Of a DNA stretch of 37,500 nucleotides, positions 19,705 to 29,894 are shown one piece after another; within the stretch, counting starts at the first letter, position 1; every line of letters begins with the position of its first letter. Location: NCBI GenBank assembly GCA_031835245.1, contig JAVKOQ010000013.1, positions 112,501 to 150,000 of the forward strand, read 5' to 3'. Under the pieces are notes generated by a model, which was not told the DNA's origin, ran no database searches, and worked only from the letters and a program-made list of their open reading frames with translations. The DNA comes from Balamuthia mandrillaris. Lineage: Eukaryota; Discosea; Longamoebia; Balamuthiidae. The position numbers and the translations under genes are program-made.

Positions 19705-22032
19705 TCAGTATTTAATGATGCTTTGGGTGGTGCCCACTGTTTGTGCCACTTGTCGTTTCTCTTCTTGCTTGAACTCCTGTTTAAGCTGCTTTTTCTGTCC
19801 TCTCTTCAACTGTTTGTGTGGTTGTTTGCGTTAAATGAAAGAAAAGAAAATAAAGCAATAGGCAAAAGTAGACGTACGCGACGCATTTCTTTGACGCGCT
19901 GTTTTCTTGCTTTTTTATCTTCTGGAGTTTCCCACTTTGTTCTCGCTTCTCCCAAGTTATCATTTCGTTTTGTTCTATTCAAAAAAAAACCACTATGAGA
20001 GAAGAGCACAAAGAGGGCAGGATAAGAGAAATAGAGAAAGGTACTTTTCTTTTTTGGGCCGCTCGGGCAATACGCCAAGAGGAATACTGGTCTTCTTAGA
20101 CAGCTCTATCCGCTTCTTTCTGGCCGGAGCATCATCAATGAGAGTAGGGTGATTCTCGAGGTTGGAATAGGTACTTAGAATCGACTCGCAATCCCATTTG
20201 TCATCATCTCTTACTTCCTCTTCGATATACTGCACTTCTTCTTGTTCATAATCTTCTTCTTCATCGTCTTCATCCTCATCTTCTTGTTGTAATTTGTTGG
20301 TGCTAACGTTGTTGTTTTCTTTTCCTTTTCCTTTGTCGTTCACGTCGTCCGCTTCTTTCTTCTCAGCCTTTATTGGTTCTTTTTTCTTTGCAGCGGAAGT
20401 GGGGGCTTCGTATTTTTCAGTCTTTCTGGACTCCAAAAACTCGTCGAGATATTGCTTAACGGCCTCATCCCTCAAACCGAGCTTGCCATGCAGCGTTGGG
20501 TCCTCTCCATCCAATTCGCCTATCTCATCATCACTCCATTCCGCCATTGCCTTTTTATTTTTGGAAAGAAGAGTTAATAGCCAGATAGGAAAAAGAAAAA
20601 GAAGGAAATGAATACTCTTTCAAAGCGAGCATCAAAGATTTCGGCCAACTCCCCTTTGTTTCGTCGTTGTTCGGATTGGCCGGGTGGATAGTCTTCATAG
20701 GCATCATAGTCATCGTCATCAGAGTCAGTGCCATAGTCATATTCTTCCTCTTGTTTCCCTCCTCTTTGTTGTTGGCTGCGGTGATGATACTCCTCGTCCT
20801 CTTCATCATCATCATTTTCTCCTTCTCCTTTGCCTTTAGCGACCACCACAAAGTCATCGTTAAGCGTTTCATAGTCATCATTGAACAAAGCATCATATAG
20901 TTCTTTGTCTATCTCAGCCAAAGATGCTGTTTTGGTTGTTAAAAGAAAGCAGTTAGTATGTCTTCTAAATGGAAGGGAGCAGTATTTGTAAAAGGTATAC
21001 CTTCTTTTGAATAACCAAAGTCATCGCGATAGGCATCTTGTAAAACTTCAGGAACTTTGTCGCTACCGCCAAAACGATACGTAGAAGCTTCTTCCTCTCT
21101 AAATTGAATAGAAGGCTGCCAAGAGATTCCAGATGAGTGATGTGAGAGATGACGGAGCAATAAAAGAATAGTAGAATAGTGAGAGAGAGCGAGAGAGTGC
21201 GCACGCGCCAAAGAACAAAAACACAAGAGTCGAAAACAGGAAAAAAAAAACATAATAACGAACAAAACATGAAGAAAAACTGAACAAAAGAAACATACCT
21301 TCTTGTAAAGGTATCCACCTTTCTGCTCTTTCGTGGGAGGAGCAGCCATATAGACAGAGCCAGGAGCGCCCATCGGCTTGAAATGCTTCCTGTAGTCATA
21401 GCCATCCTCCGGAAAGCCATACTCGCCCAACTCGAATTGTTTCAAGTCCACTTGCGCCGATGTCGCGTCCGCCTTCACTTCATCTTTCTCCTTTCCTTTG
21501 CCTTTGCCTTTGCCTTTCTTTTGTTCTTTTTCTTCTTCCTCGTCTTCGTCGGCATCAGCGAAGCGAGATTCTTCATCCTCCTCTCCTTCTTCTCCTTCTC
21601 CCTCTGCTCCATATTCCTCCTTCAACGCTTTTTCAAACTCTCCAAAGTCATCCCCTTCTCCTTCCTCCTCGTCCTCTTCAGCGTCGTCTTCATCACGAGC
21701 GGACTTATTTTTGTCCACAAACTGCCGAAAAGCGGAGAAGAGGTGATCATTGCCGCCCAATTCTTTGGCTAGCTTGGAGTCGGTATTCGTGATGGGGCGC
21801 AGCACGCGGTCTCCCCCTGGTCCCGCTGGGACCTCGCCATCCCCGAGCGGATCCTCTTGGCTGCGATAGACCAACTGGAAACGGGTAGCGTTCTTTCGAT
21901 CGATCCACTGCTTCTTTTTCTTTCCTCCTGCTCTTGGCTTGATTGATTTGTAAAGAAAGAAGAAAAGAGGTTAACTTGGCACACAAAGGCAAAAAAAAAA
22001 AGGTCATCAGAGAAGGAAGAGAAGTTAACCAT
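19705..22032 (-). CDS. LTV1: LTV1, 40S ribosome biogenesis factor
   Basis: Seven coding exons on the minus strand: 22032-22030 (the ATG alone), 21937-21299, 21115-21001, 20926-20616, 20550-20045, 19974-19878 and 19809-19705. They total 591 residues. Conserved LTV1 blocks appear in order: the basic N-terminus with ATRFQLVYRSQEDPL, an acidic middle, DARFERAMAEWSDDEIGELD, KWDCESILSTYSNLENHPTL, LSKKTSIPLGVLP, and the basic C-terminus (DKKARKQRVKEMRR, EFKQEEKRQVAQTV, SIIKY). LTV1 helps assemble and export the pre-40S particle with Rps3/Rps20. It is divergent from DOLK across a region with four TGTCGACA-type sites. The first intron starts immediately after the initiator ATG. Confidence 0.93.
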
Positions 22033-22178
22033 CGCTAAATGTTGGAAAACGGACTGATCAAGCTCGAGACAGAGAAAGAGAGATGAAGAAAAAATCGGTC
22101 TTCTCTTTCTCTCTTATTTTTCTTTCTTTCTTTTTTCTTTCTCCAGCCTGAGGGGCGTTCGCTTCACCAAATTTCCGT

Positions 22179-22338
22179 TGTCGACAAAAATATCACTGTC
22201 GACACAAGAATGTTAGGAATCCCAGGTGTTCGCACATAACCATGCCTCGCATTGCTTACATATTTTCTTCAAAAAGAAAAGATTGTCTACAAAATCATTT
22301 GTGTGTCGACAAAGGAATCCCACGTATGAATGTCGACT
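22179..22338. promoter_or_regulatory. Four TGTCGACA-type palindromes between LTV1 and DOLK
   Basis: TGTCGACA at 22179-22186, 22197-22204 and 22304-22311, and TGTCGACT at 22331-22338, fall in the 363-bp divergent gap. The copies at 22197 and 22304 start two copies of a longer direct repeat. Distances are 147-309 bp to the LTV1 ATG and 58-217 bp to the DOLK ATG. Confidence 0.6.
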
Positions 22339-22386
22339 TTGATTCCATGAATTCCTTGCATATTTTCTTCAAAAGAAAAGAAAAGA
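22197..22386. repeat. Diverged tandem duplication in the LTV1/DOLK promoter
   Basis: Two units, about 22197-22283 and 22304-22386, share in the same order TGTCGACA, AGGAATCCCA, a CATG, and a CATATTTTCTTCAAAA-GAAAAGA block. The last block is itself nearly palindromic. The unit is about 85-105 bp. Confidence 0.6.
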
Positions 22387-22395
22387 AAGTCTTTG

Positions 22396-24987
22396 ATGGA
22401 AGGCGGGCTGGTCGGCGTGGCCGCTCTTCAGATCGCTTGGCGGTTCCTGGCGGTGGGCACGCCGCCAACCTCTCCCCTTGTTGTTGTTGTGGGTTCGACC
22501 TCCCTGTGTTTGTGGCGGCTTAGCGGCATCGCGCTGTTGCTCCTTTGCTTGCTTTGCTTCCTTTTGCCATCGATCACAGCGAGAGAGAAGAAACGTTGTT
22601 GGAAACATTTCTTTCTTCTTCGGTTAAACTTTTTCTTTCCTTCTTCTCTTCTTTTTTTTTCTTGTTCTTTTTTAACACCACTGCCAAAAGGACAGATCAG
22701 AGAATGAAGGAGGAGGAGCAAATGCGGGCTCCAGTTTGGCTTTGGGAGTGATGCTGGTGCCCTTCATGTTGGCGGCTAAACTTTGGCTCGTCCGAGACTC
22801 CTCTTACGGTAGTGCCTTCTCTTCGGTCCGCTCGTGTGGTGGCGTTGTTGTTTGTCATTTTTGATGTTGAGCGTTACTTCTGTTTTATTCACTCACACAC
22901 TCTTTCTTTCTTGTCGTTTCCTTCCTTCCTTCCTTCCTTCCTTCCTTCCTTCCTTCCTTCCTTCCTTCCTTCCTTCCTTCCTTCCTTCCTTCCTTCCTTC
23001 CTTCCCCTTCCTTCCTTCCTTCCTTCCTTCCTTCCTTCCTTCCTTCCTTCCTTCCCCTTCCTTTTCCTTTCGTTGCAGATGTTGCTTTCTTTCTTTATTA
23101 TTTATGGGAGGGAATGTGCTGCGGGCTTTGTGCGTTGTTGTTGAGCTGTTGGGTTGGGATGTTTGGGCAAGGCCGGCATGGCAGCACTCGTTCCTCTCTT
23201 CGTGCTGTAACCGCATTGTTTTGTGTCTTGCCTGCTCCTATTCTTTCGCTTCTTATCACCTTTTTATTTCCCGGTATGTTCTCGTTTTTGTGTTTCTATC
23301 GTTCTCTCTTCCTCTTACTGACAAACTAACAAACCAAAAAGATACATCATTTCTGCTCAATTTTGGTACTCAATGTTTGTTCGTAATGAGCCTGACAACG
23401 TCGCTTCACTACTTGCCTCGATGCTTTACCTTTGCAGAGGCCACACTCCTTGCTTCTGCTTTTACTCTCTTCACATCAGATGCCTTCATCTACAGCTTTT
23501 CTCGTTTTTCTTTGTCTTCTTTTTTGGTAACTTATTCTCTGTTCTTTGCTTTCTTGTGTTTGCCTTTTATTTTCTCGTGTTTTAAACTATTACTTATTAA
23601 TTCCTATGCATTGAAGGTCGCGCCATTTCTATCAGTCAACCGAGATCCGATTCAACTTTTTCTCTTTGCATTAATTGTTGGGATGATGATTTGTGGACTG
23701 TTTGTTGTCCTCTTTCTTCGTTCCTACCTCCCTCTTCCTCCTTTTCCTTCTCCTGCATCCGCAAACGTTAAAGAGAATCACGCCAAAAGCGCTTCTGCTG
23801 CTCCTTCTTCATTGATTCATCGCAAGCCGAAAAGAAAAGAAAAGGAATTAAGCGAAGAACACAAAGAAAAACAGCCAGGGCTTTTTTCTCTTTTCTCTGA
23901 CAGCGGATGGTTCGTCAGTTTAGCCTTTTACTGCATCATCGTTGCTGTTGTGCTCAGTTTGATTTATCCGTGGTTGCATTTGATGTTAAATGACAACCCT
24001 TTTCTTTGGTATTGCTTTCTCTTTCCTCTTTGCTTGCATTCCTTTCAACTTACTAAAGCACCAAAACAGGACGATAGAATGGCTGATATCAGATGACAGA
24101 GTATTTGCATTGTGCGTCTATTGGGCATCCGTGTTAGTGGTGTCGTTACTGCTGATCGCTTTTCTTGACGCTCGCTTCCGAGATGCGGTTCCCAAAATCA
24201 TAGTTCGGAAGTATTATCATCTCCTCACCATCATCATGTTCGTTCCTGGAATTTTCTATCAGGTTTCTCTTCTTTCCTGTATACCGTTCTGTCTCTAGCA
24301 TCTAATTGGATTTTCCCAATCTCTGTTATAGATGGATTTCTTGCGCTTGGCGTTTGGGGTAGCTTTAAGTGCGCTTCTCTTGATCGAATATATTCGAAAA
24401 GCTCATATCAGACCGTTCGGAACGTACATCCATCAATTCATGCATTCCTTCATCGATAGTAGAGATTTGGGCTTCTTCTTCTTAACTCACATTCATCTCT
24501 TGCTCGGATGTGCCATTCCCGTTTGGTTCTTTTCTTCTCCTCTTTCTTACCCTCCGCCTCCCACGTCCTTCTATCGCTTGTTGCCTTTTGTTGGAGTGTT
24601 AATTGTTGGAATTGGCGATTCTTTGGCTTCGTTGGTGGGACGTTGTTTTGGTAGCTGCAAGTGGCCACGAACGAAGAAGACGGTGGAAGGCACTGCCAGT
24701 GCTGTGGTAGGCGTGTTGTTATGTTCAGCGGTGTTGTTGTGGTGGATGGATGTTGGTCTGTTTGATTTCTATCAGGTAATTTGCTTTCTGGTTCTTCTTT
24801 CCTCCACCTCTCTCTTCTTGCTTTCTTTCTTTCCAATACTCTTTTTTTAAAAACAAAAAAACAACAATAGTGGAGAGGACTTGTATGGGCGACTACAAGT
24901 GCGTGTTTGTTGGAAGCATTCACGTTACAGATAGATAATCTCGTTCTCCCGATGTACTTTTTCTCCGTTTTGGTTTTCTCTCTCTGA
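22396..24987 (+). CDS. DOLK: Dolichol kinase
   Basis: Eight exons: 22396-22622, 22696-22808, 23079-23273, 23342-23526, 23617-24008, 24070-24262, 24332-24775 and 24871-24987. All phases agree, giving 621 residues, longer than human (538). The protein is polytopic with many hydrophobic segments from residue 25 on. Family landmarks include LPRCFTFAEATL, IIVRKYYHLLTIIMFVPGI, the CTP-binding region (VGIGDSLASLVGRCFG, KWPRTKKTVEGTASAVVG) and the end LLEAFTLQIDNLVLP. The enzyme makes dolichyl phosphate from dolichol and CTP at the ER membrane, the lipid carrier for N-glycan, O-mannose and GPI synthesis. A basic loop in exon 5 (KPKRKEKELSEEHKEKQPG) is lineage-specific. Intron 2 contains a long CTTC repeat. 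Confidence 0.93.
22918..23060 (+). repeat. CTTC tetranucleotide microsatellite in DOLK intron 2
   Basis: About 33 copies of CTTC, with two CTTCCCCTTC interruptions, lie between donor 22809 and acceptor 23078. The repeat gives an open but meaningless FLPSFLPS frame. Confidence 0.92.
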
Positions 24988-25127
24988 AAACGCGCATGTT
25001 TTTTCTTCTCATTTTTCTCTCATAAATTATGTTCAAATGAACCCTAAAATGCTGCAATTATTCGGTCATCAATGAACTAGTTTGTAGAAGAGCTCAACGA
25101 AGATAACTACAGTAACACACTTACAGT

Positions 25128-25556
25128 ATGTCCCTTTCATTCTGGTTCTTCTTCCTTTTTGTTGCACTAGGAAATGTGGCACCACAGGCCGGAGGCGCTC
25201 CTATTCCCGAGTTTTATCGTTTGGAGGACAATCCTTTTCTCCTCCAAACGAACAACCTTCAGATACGGATGCAGTCCCAACCGAAACCTTCTCCCAACTT
25301 CCTGCTTGTTCCTGTAAACCCTAACAACGGCCGTGTAATGGAGGAGTATTGGTTGCTCTTTGAGATCTTGACCACCACCATTAAAGAGCTGGGACTGACT
25401 TTTCCTTGGGATGTGCTGTACGATTGGACTTTTGAGAAGGAGGAAACGGAAGAATTGGAGCAGTGGAAGCTTGCCGCCTTTGCGGTACCTACTTCCCCGG
25501 TCTACATAAACCACACCATCACAAAAACAAACGTTACTTTTAATTTCTTGTACGTT

Positions 25557-25597
<41 letters not shown>

Positions 25598-26428
25598 CCT
25601 CCCTCCCCCCTCCCTCACTCTCTCTCCCTCTCCCTCTCTCCCTCCCTCTCTCCCTCTCATCTCGCCTTCACCCCTCTTCTCTTGCTTATCGCCATTCTTT
25701 CTCTCCATTTCTCCTCTAATATGTATGAACAAATAGGGATAGAGAGATATCATATCCTCGCGACACATTCAAGTACAGTTTGCACTCGTTGAACTTTACT
25801 GTACCCCCGGAGCAAAGAGGAAAGACTTTATTGGAGAGGTTTAGGCTATCCTTGTCCCATCCTGCCATCAACGGGACTGCTTCTTATCGGCAGCTGGAGA
25901 ACTTTCAAGAGTATTTTGAGATAGACACAGGCTTCTTCAAGGCTACTTACACATCGGTTGGTTTTGTGTTCGTCTTATTGATTATCGTCTCCTTCAAGTC
26001 TCTCTCTCTCTCTCTCTCTCTCACATCAAAATTGGTGTTCAATACGCTGACCGCTTTCGCCTGCCTAGCTGAACTTCTCGGTGAACAACGGAGAGATCTC
26101 TCCGGTACGTCACCTCTTCCCATGGGAGCCAATCCTCAACTCCCAAAACGACACGATCGGCTTCTTCATGACCGCCGAAGTGATGCTCGCCGAAGACATC
26201 GAGTACGATCCTTCCATCTCGGTGATCGTCAATGACGGATACGAAGATCCCAACGCCAAAGAAGAAGAGAACGAGGATGATAAAACGACACGCATTCTCA
26301 TCTATGTGTTTGTGCCTCTCGCTGTGGTGCTCGTGGTGGTAGTTATCGTCGTGACGACGGTTGTTCTGAGGATCAGAGCCAAGAGAGACCAACTAGGGAG
26401 AGAAACCAGCTCTGGCGTTAACTTTTGA
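25128..26428 (+). CDS. Type I membrane protein, family member A
   Basis: Three exons (25128-25549, 25737-25956, 26069-26428) give 333 residues. There is a signal peptide (FWFFFLFVALGNVAP), an ectodomain of about 265 residues with several N-glycosylation sequons (NHT, NVT, NFT, NGT, NFS, NDT), an acidic juxtamembrane stretch (AKEEENEDD), one transmembrane helix at about 290-314, and a short basic tail (RIRAKRDQLGRE). The ectodomain starts GGAPIPEFYRLEDNPFLLQT, which is shared with two paralogues downstream. I do not recognise a named domain. The build suggests a surface receptor or adhesion protein; that is inference. Introns 1 and 2 both carry TC repeats. Confidence 0.82.
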
Positions 26429-26551
26429 CCTGACGATCATGCTCCCGAAACCTTGCTAACGTTGTTCTAAGAACGAATAATTATTAATGATAAACGAATT
26501 ATACTATTTATTCATTATAATAAACAGTAACCTTTAGGATACGAACCACGG

Positions 26552-26601
26552 GGACCAAGGAGAAGAAGAAAGCTTCGGACCAAGGAGAAGAAGAAAGCTG
26601 C
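26552..26601 (+). repeat. 25-bp tandem duplication just upstream of member B
   Basis: Two copies of a 25-bp unit starting GGACCAAGGAGAAGAAGAAA (26552-26576 and 26577-26601; one difference near the end) abut the ATG at 26607. They are probably in the 5' UTR. Confidence 0.75.
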
Positions 26602-26606
26602 GGACC

Positions 26607-27411
26607 ATGTTGCTGTTGCTCTGTTTGTTGATGCTGGCAAGCCAAGTCGCTGTGCTGAACGCACAAGGAGGCGCTCCAATGCCGGAGAATTACCGTCTGG
26701 AAGACGATCCATTCATTCTTCAGACCAGCAACGCCCAAATACGAATGCGGTCCCAGCCCAGCCCTTCTCCCGACTTTCTGCTCCTTCCCATCAGCCCAAA
26801 CAGCGGCCAAGTGTTGGAGCAATATTGGGTGCACTTCCAGGTGTGGAGAACCACCGTTCCGGACTTGGGGCTCGTGCTTTATTGGGATGACGCGGACAAC
26901 TGGAATGTTGAAAAGGGAGAAACGGAAGAGCTGGAGCAGTGGAGTTTCATGGTCCTCAATAGCTTCGACTCTCGTGTCTATGTTAACCATGCCATTACCA
27001 AAACAAACGTCACCTTTCAATTCGGGTACTTCCTTTCCTCTGTTTGGCTTTCAGTTCTTCTCCTTCTTCTTCTTCTTTTCCCTCGCTTCGCAACTTTCTG
27101 ATCATAGCTCACAAAAAACATACTACAAAAAAACAAAATAGGGATAGAGAGGTATCATACCCGAGCGACACATTCAAGTTCACTGTGGGCTCTGCGAATA
27201 TGACTGTTTTTCCTGTGGACCAAGACCTCCTCTATTTGGAGCAATACAAGCTCATATCATCTCATCCTGTCACCAACGGAACAGCTTCTCATGGTTATTT
27301 GCCCAACTACCAAGAAGTCTTTGACGTCGAAACAGCCTTCTTCAAGTTCTCTTACACAGCCGTTCGTTTTCTTTTCCTTCTTCTTGTGCTTCTTTCTTCT
27401 TCCTTCTTCCT

Positions 27412-27447
<36 letters not shown>

Positions 27448-27805
27448 TTCTTTGCAGCTAAACTTCTCGTTGAGCGATGGAGAAATCTCTGCGGTGGACC
27501 TCTCCACCCCATGGGAACCCATCCTGAATGAGAAGAACGAAACCACGGGCTTCATCATCACTTCACAGTTCAGCGTGGCGCAGGACATCATTTACGACCC
27601 TTCTCTTTCCATCTTGGTCACCGGCGATGGCCCCGAAGAGGAGGAGGAGGAGAGGGACGATGACTGGGAAACAACACGCATCCTCATCGCTGTGTTTGTC
27701 TCCCTTTCCGTGGTCTTGGTCTTGCTCACCATCGTCGGGACGGTCTTCTTCCTGAGAATGAGAGCCAAGAGAAAGATCAACCAAGAGGAGTCAGTGAACT
27801 ACTGA
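26607..27805 (+). CDS. Type I membrane protein, family member B
   Basis: Three exons (26607-27025, 27142-27361, 27458-27805), 328 residues, with the same exon phases as member A. The signal peptide is MLLLLCLLMLASQVAVLNAQ. The ectodomain carries NVT, NMT, NGT, NFS and NET sequons. The juxtamembrane part is acidic (GPEEEEEERDDDWE), the transmembrane helix spans about 288-312, and the tail is basic (MRAKRKINQEESVNY). The 5' flank shares CCTTTAGGATACGAA with member C. The second and third exons and the intron between them appear identical to those of member C. The gene is tail to tail with an RRM-like gene (stops 27805 and 27893), and the pair recurs 3.3-3.6 kb downstream. Confidence 0.85.
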
Positions 27806-27892
27806 AAGCTCCACGAAACCACCAAAATGTAATTCTTAGCAGCAGCACTTTTTATACAACCATTTTTTGTTTGCTTGTGCAAAAGTGGTGGC

Positions 27893-28678
27893 TCAGCGGC
27901 CCCACCAAGAGAGGCCCACATGGAGATGTTCACAGAAGGAAGGGTCCTTGAAGGTGATCTCGTAGGTGGCGGAAGTGTTGAGGTACTCCTCCGTCTCTTC
28001 GTCGTTCTCGTAGTCCACATTCACTTCTTTTACCTCCTGTTTGTTTGCACAATATTTTTTCAAAAAAAACACAGTTGATGAGAGGGGAAAGAAAAGCAAA
28101 GAGAGAAGAGAGAGGGGAAAGAAAAGCGAAGGGAAGGGAGAAGAGGAGCACACCTCGATGAAAGGTTCGAAAAAGGAGTGGGGATAGTCATAGTGAGAAA
28201 TCATTTCAGGACCCTCGCTGGCATTCTTGCTGGTGACCGTCATCTTCACCCCGTTGAAATGCACCTCGTTCAGGGCGGCAATGGCCCGCTGCGCCTCCTC
28301 CACGTTGGCAAAGGACACGCTAACTTCCGAGGGTTGCCCCTCGCCACCGCCCGAATGTAGGCCGAAAGTGTCAGCACAGCCGAAAGGTTCAGCGAGCTTG
28401 ATCAAGTCCTCCAAGCCGCCGTTGAAGTTCTTGATGAGAACGTCCCCGTTGGGCTGCCGCCAGGTGGGGTGGTTGGTCAGCGGGCAGCTGGGCACCCGCT
28501 TCTTGCCCACACATTTGAACGCCCCTGCGTCCAGCTCCGCGACGGCAGAGACCCAGAAGCCCTTGGCCTCCAAATCCTCTCCAGCAGGGGCTAAGCCCAT
28601 GCACTCTGCCGACTTGTACTGGATGAGCACCACCTTGCCGTTCTTCTGCAGCACCGTATACAAGTAGAGATCCGGCAT
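27893..28678 (-). CDS. RRM-like protein, copy 1
   Basis: Two exons on the minus strand (28678-28154, 28036-27893), 222 residues. The N-terminal ~75 residues are a conserved but unnamed part (LYTVLQKNGKVVLIQYKS, KRVPSCPLTNHPTWRQPNGD). Then comes a single RNA-recognition-motif-like fold: VLIKNFNGGLEDLIKL (RNP2 position), EVSVSFANVEEAQRAIAALN (RNP1 position and helix 2), FNGVKMTVTSK. The aromatic residues typical of strong RNA binders are partly missing. The C-terminal 48 residues, after the intron, are acidic then aromatic (HLHVGLSWWGR) and identical to those of copy 2. The role is unknown. The gene converges on membrane-protein gene B. Confidence 0.78.
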   Translation of the reverse strand: MPDLYLYTVLQKNGKVVLIQYKSAECMGLAPAGEDLEAKGFWVSAVAELDAGAFKCVGKKRVPSCPLTNHPTWRQPNGDVLIKNFNGGLEDLIKLAEPFGCADTFGLHSGGGEGQPSEVSVSFANVEEAQRAIAALNEVHFNGVKMTVTSKNASEGPEMISHYDYPHSFFEPFIEVCSSSPFPSLFFPLSLLSLLFFPLSSTVFFLKKYCANKQEVKEVNVDYENDEETEEYLNTSATYEITFKDPSFCEHLHVGLSWWGR

Positions 28679-29016
28679 GGTTGTGTTCGTTGTGGTAACG
28701 CTGGCCTCTGCGTATGCGGTAACCTTTGAAAAGGGCGTTAACAAATTTATTCTTGGAATTTTTTTGATTCCGTGATGTCTGCAAAAAAAATGGCGAAGGA
28801 GGTGCAGTTCACGTCGACGCGGCGTGTAGGAAGTTCGGCCCACGCTGCATGCAATGGTAATTTTGGGGGAGGCTTTGCAAGTGCGTTTGTAGACGCGTTC
28901 TTTCTTCTTGTCTCTCTCTCTCTCTATCTCTTTCTCTATGTTTTGTTCTGTTTCATCCATTCTTGCCGTGTTTGTTTTAAAATTCTTTTTTTTATTTTTT
29001 ATCACAAACCAATTTA
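28679..29016. other. Gap between RRM-like copy 1 and the remnant
   Basis: This contains the copy 1 promoter and a short TC tract (about 28911-28932). There is also a plus-strand ATG frame (28793 on) with a GTAATT donor-like end, but I could not confirm it as an exon. Nothing else is recognisable. Confidence 0.4.
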
Positions 29017-29105
29017 ACAGCCAAGCACTCTTCCGACTTGTGCTGATTGAGCACCACCTTGCCGTCCTTCTTCAGCACTTTGTAAAAGTAGATGTCCGTC
29101 CCCAT
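29017..29105 (-). pseudogene. Remnant of a third RRM-like gene (first ~30 codons)
   Basis: From an ATG at 29105-29103 (minus) about 30 codons read MGTDIYFYKVLKKDGKVVL and onward, closest to copy 2 at 32262 rather than to adjacent copy 1. Similarity stops abruptly at about 29017, where an A/T-rich sequence follows. The upstream flank also resembles that of copy 2. It is best read as the stub left by recombination or truncation. Confidence 0.65.
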
Positions 29106-29289
29106 GGTTTGTTGTTTGCCACAAACAAAGAATACGACGAGAAGCTCGCACCTTCTTTTATTTTCTTGGATGTTAGTACATTTTTCTATCCTTTCGTGCT
29201 CTCAACAGGCAAAGTCAGCTATTTTTTGTGTCCAGGATTTGAAGAGCTCAATGTTGTCCCAGTACTGTCAAATTGTGAGAGGAATCTCC

Positions 29290-29760
29290 TAAAAATCATG
29301 TTGGACAGAGGACAATATGGTCCCCTCCCAAATTGGCTGGAGTGTTGCAGTGATGAAACGTATGGAAGGCATCATCAAAGATTTTCCTCGCGTACCGTCC
29401 ATCCTTCCACCTTGCGAAGTCTGTATACAGAGCGATAACAGGGAACTTAACCACACACAGCACACTCGCACTACTAGTTCTGCGCACTCTGCCCCACACC
29501 TTCCAACATGGAGGACATGCGCAAAGACATCAGAAAGACAGACTTAGAGAGATGAGAGTAGTCGGACTAAAAAGAAAATGGTGGAAGAACCAAGAAAAAA
29601 ATGGCGAATGGGGTTCATGATGAGAGGGATGCTGAGGGTACAGAACGCGACCCACTCACAGCACATTCTGTACCTCCAAGAAGAGCTACTGTTCTTGGGA
29701 GCCAAGAGCCACACCCTGAACAACAGGGGACCACAACACGTGTTCCTTTTTCTTGACTAT
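29290..29760 (+). mobile_element. Fragment of a Ty1/copia-like LTR retrotransposon (fossil)
   Basis: One plus-strand stretch resembles the region between protease and integrase of copia polyproteins, with a short CEVC motif after a basic helix (MKRMEGIIKDFPRVP). Farther on (about 29600-29750) is a Pro/Thr/Glu-rich stretch of the kind found in polyprotein linkers. No LTRs or reverse transcriptase were seen. It is a short, broken remnant, probably old. The family assignment is tentative. Confidence 0.35.
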
Positions 29761-29894
29761 TAATTGCTTATTTGATAATCATTATCTTCCTTTCGGGTTG
29801 AATAACTTCATTACAATCAACAGTTTCCTTTAGGATACGAAGCACGCGAGGAAGAAAGCTGCAAAGCCAGCAAGGAAGAAAAAGGGACCCAGCC

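Noticed and set aside
22834-24096. A 420-residue plus-strand frame with FLPSFLPS repeats
   Set aside because: It reads through the CTTC repeat and intron 2 of DOLK. Its right part coincides with true DOLK exons, but the left part is intronic low complexity.
28793-29438. Possible plus-strand gene with an exon at 28793-28858 joined to 29211 onward
   Set aside because: Donor and acceptor are acceptable and the joined frame is open. However, the second part overlaps the retroelement fossil and no family is recognised.
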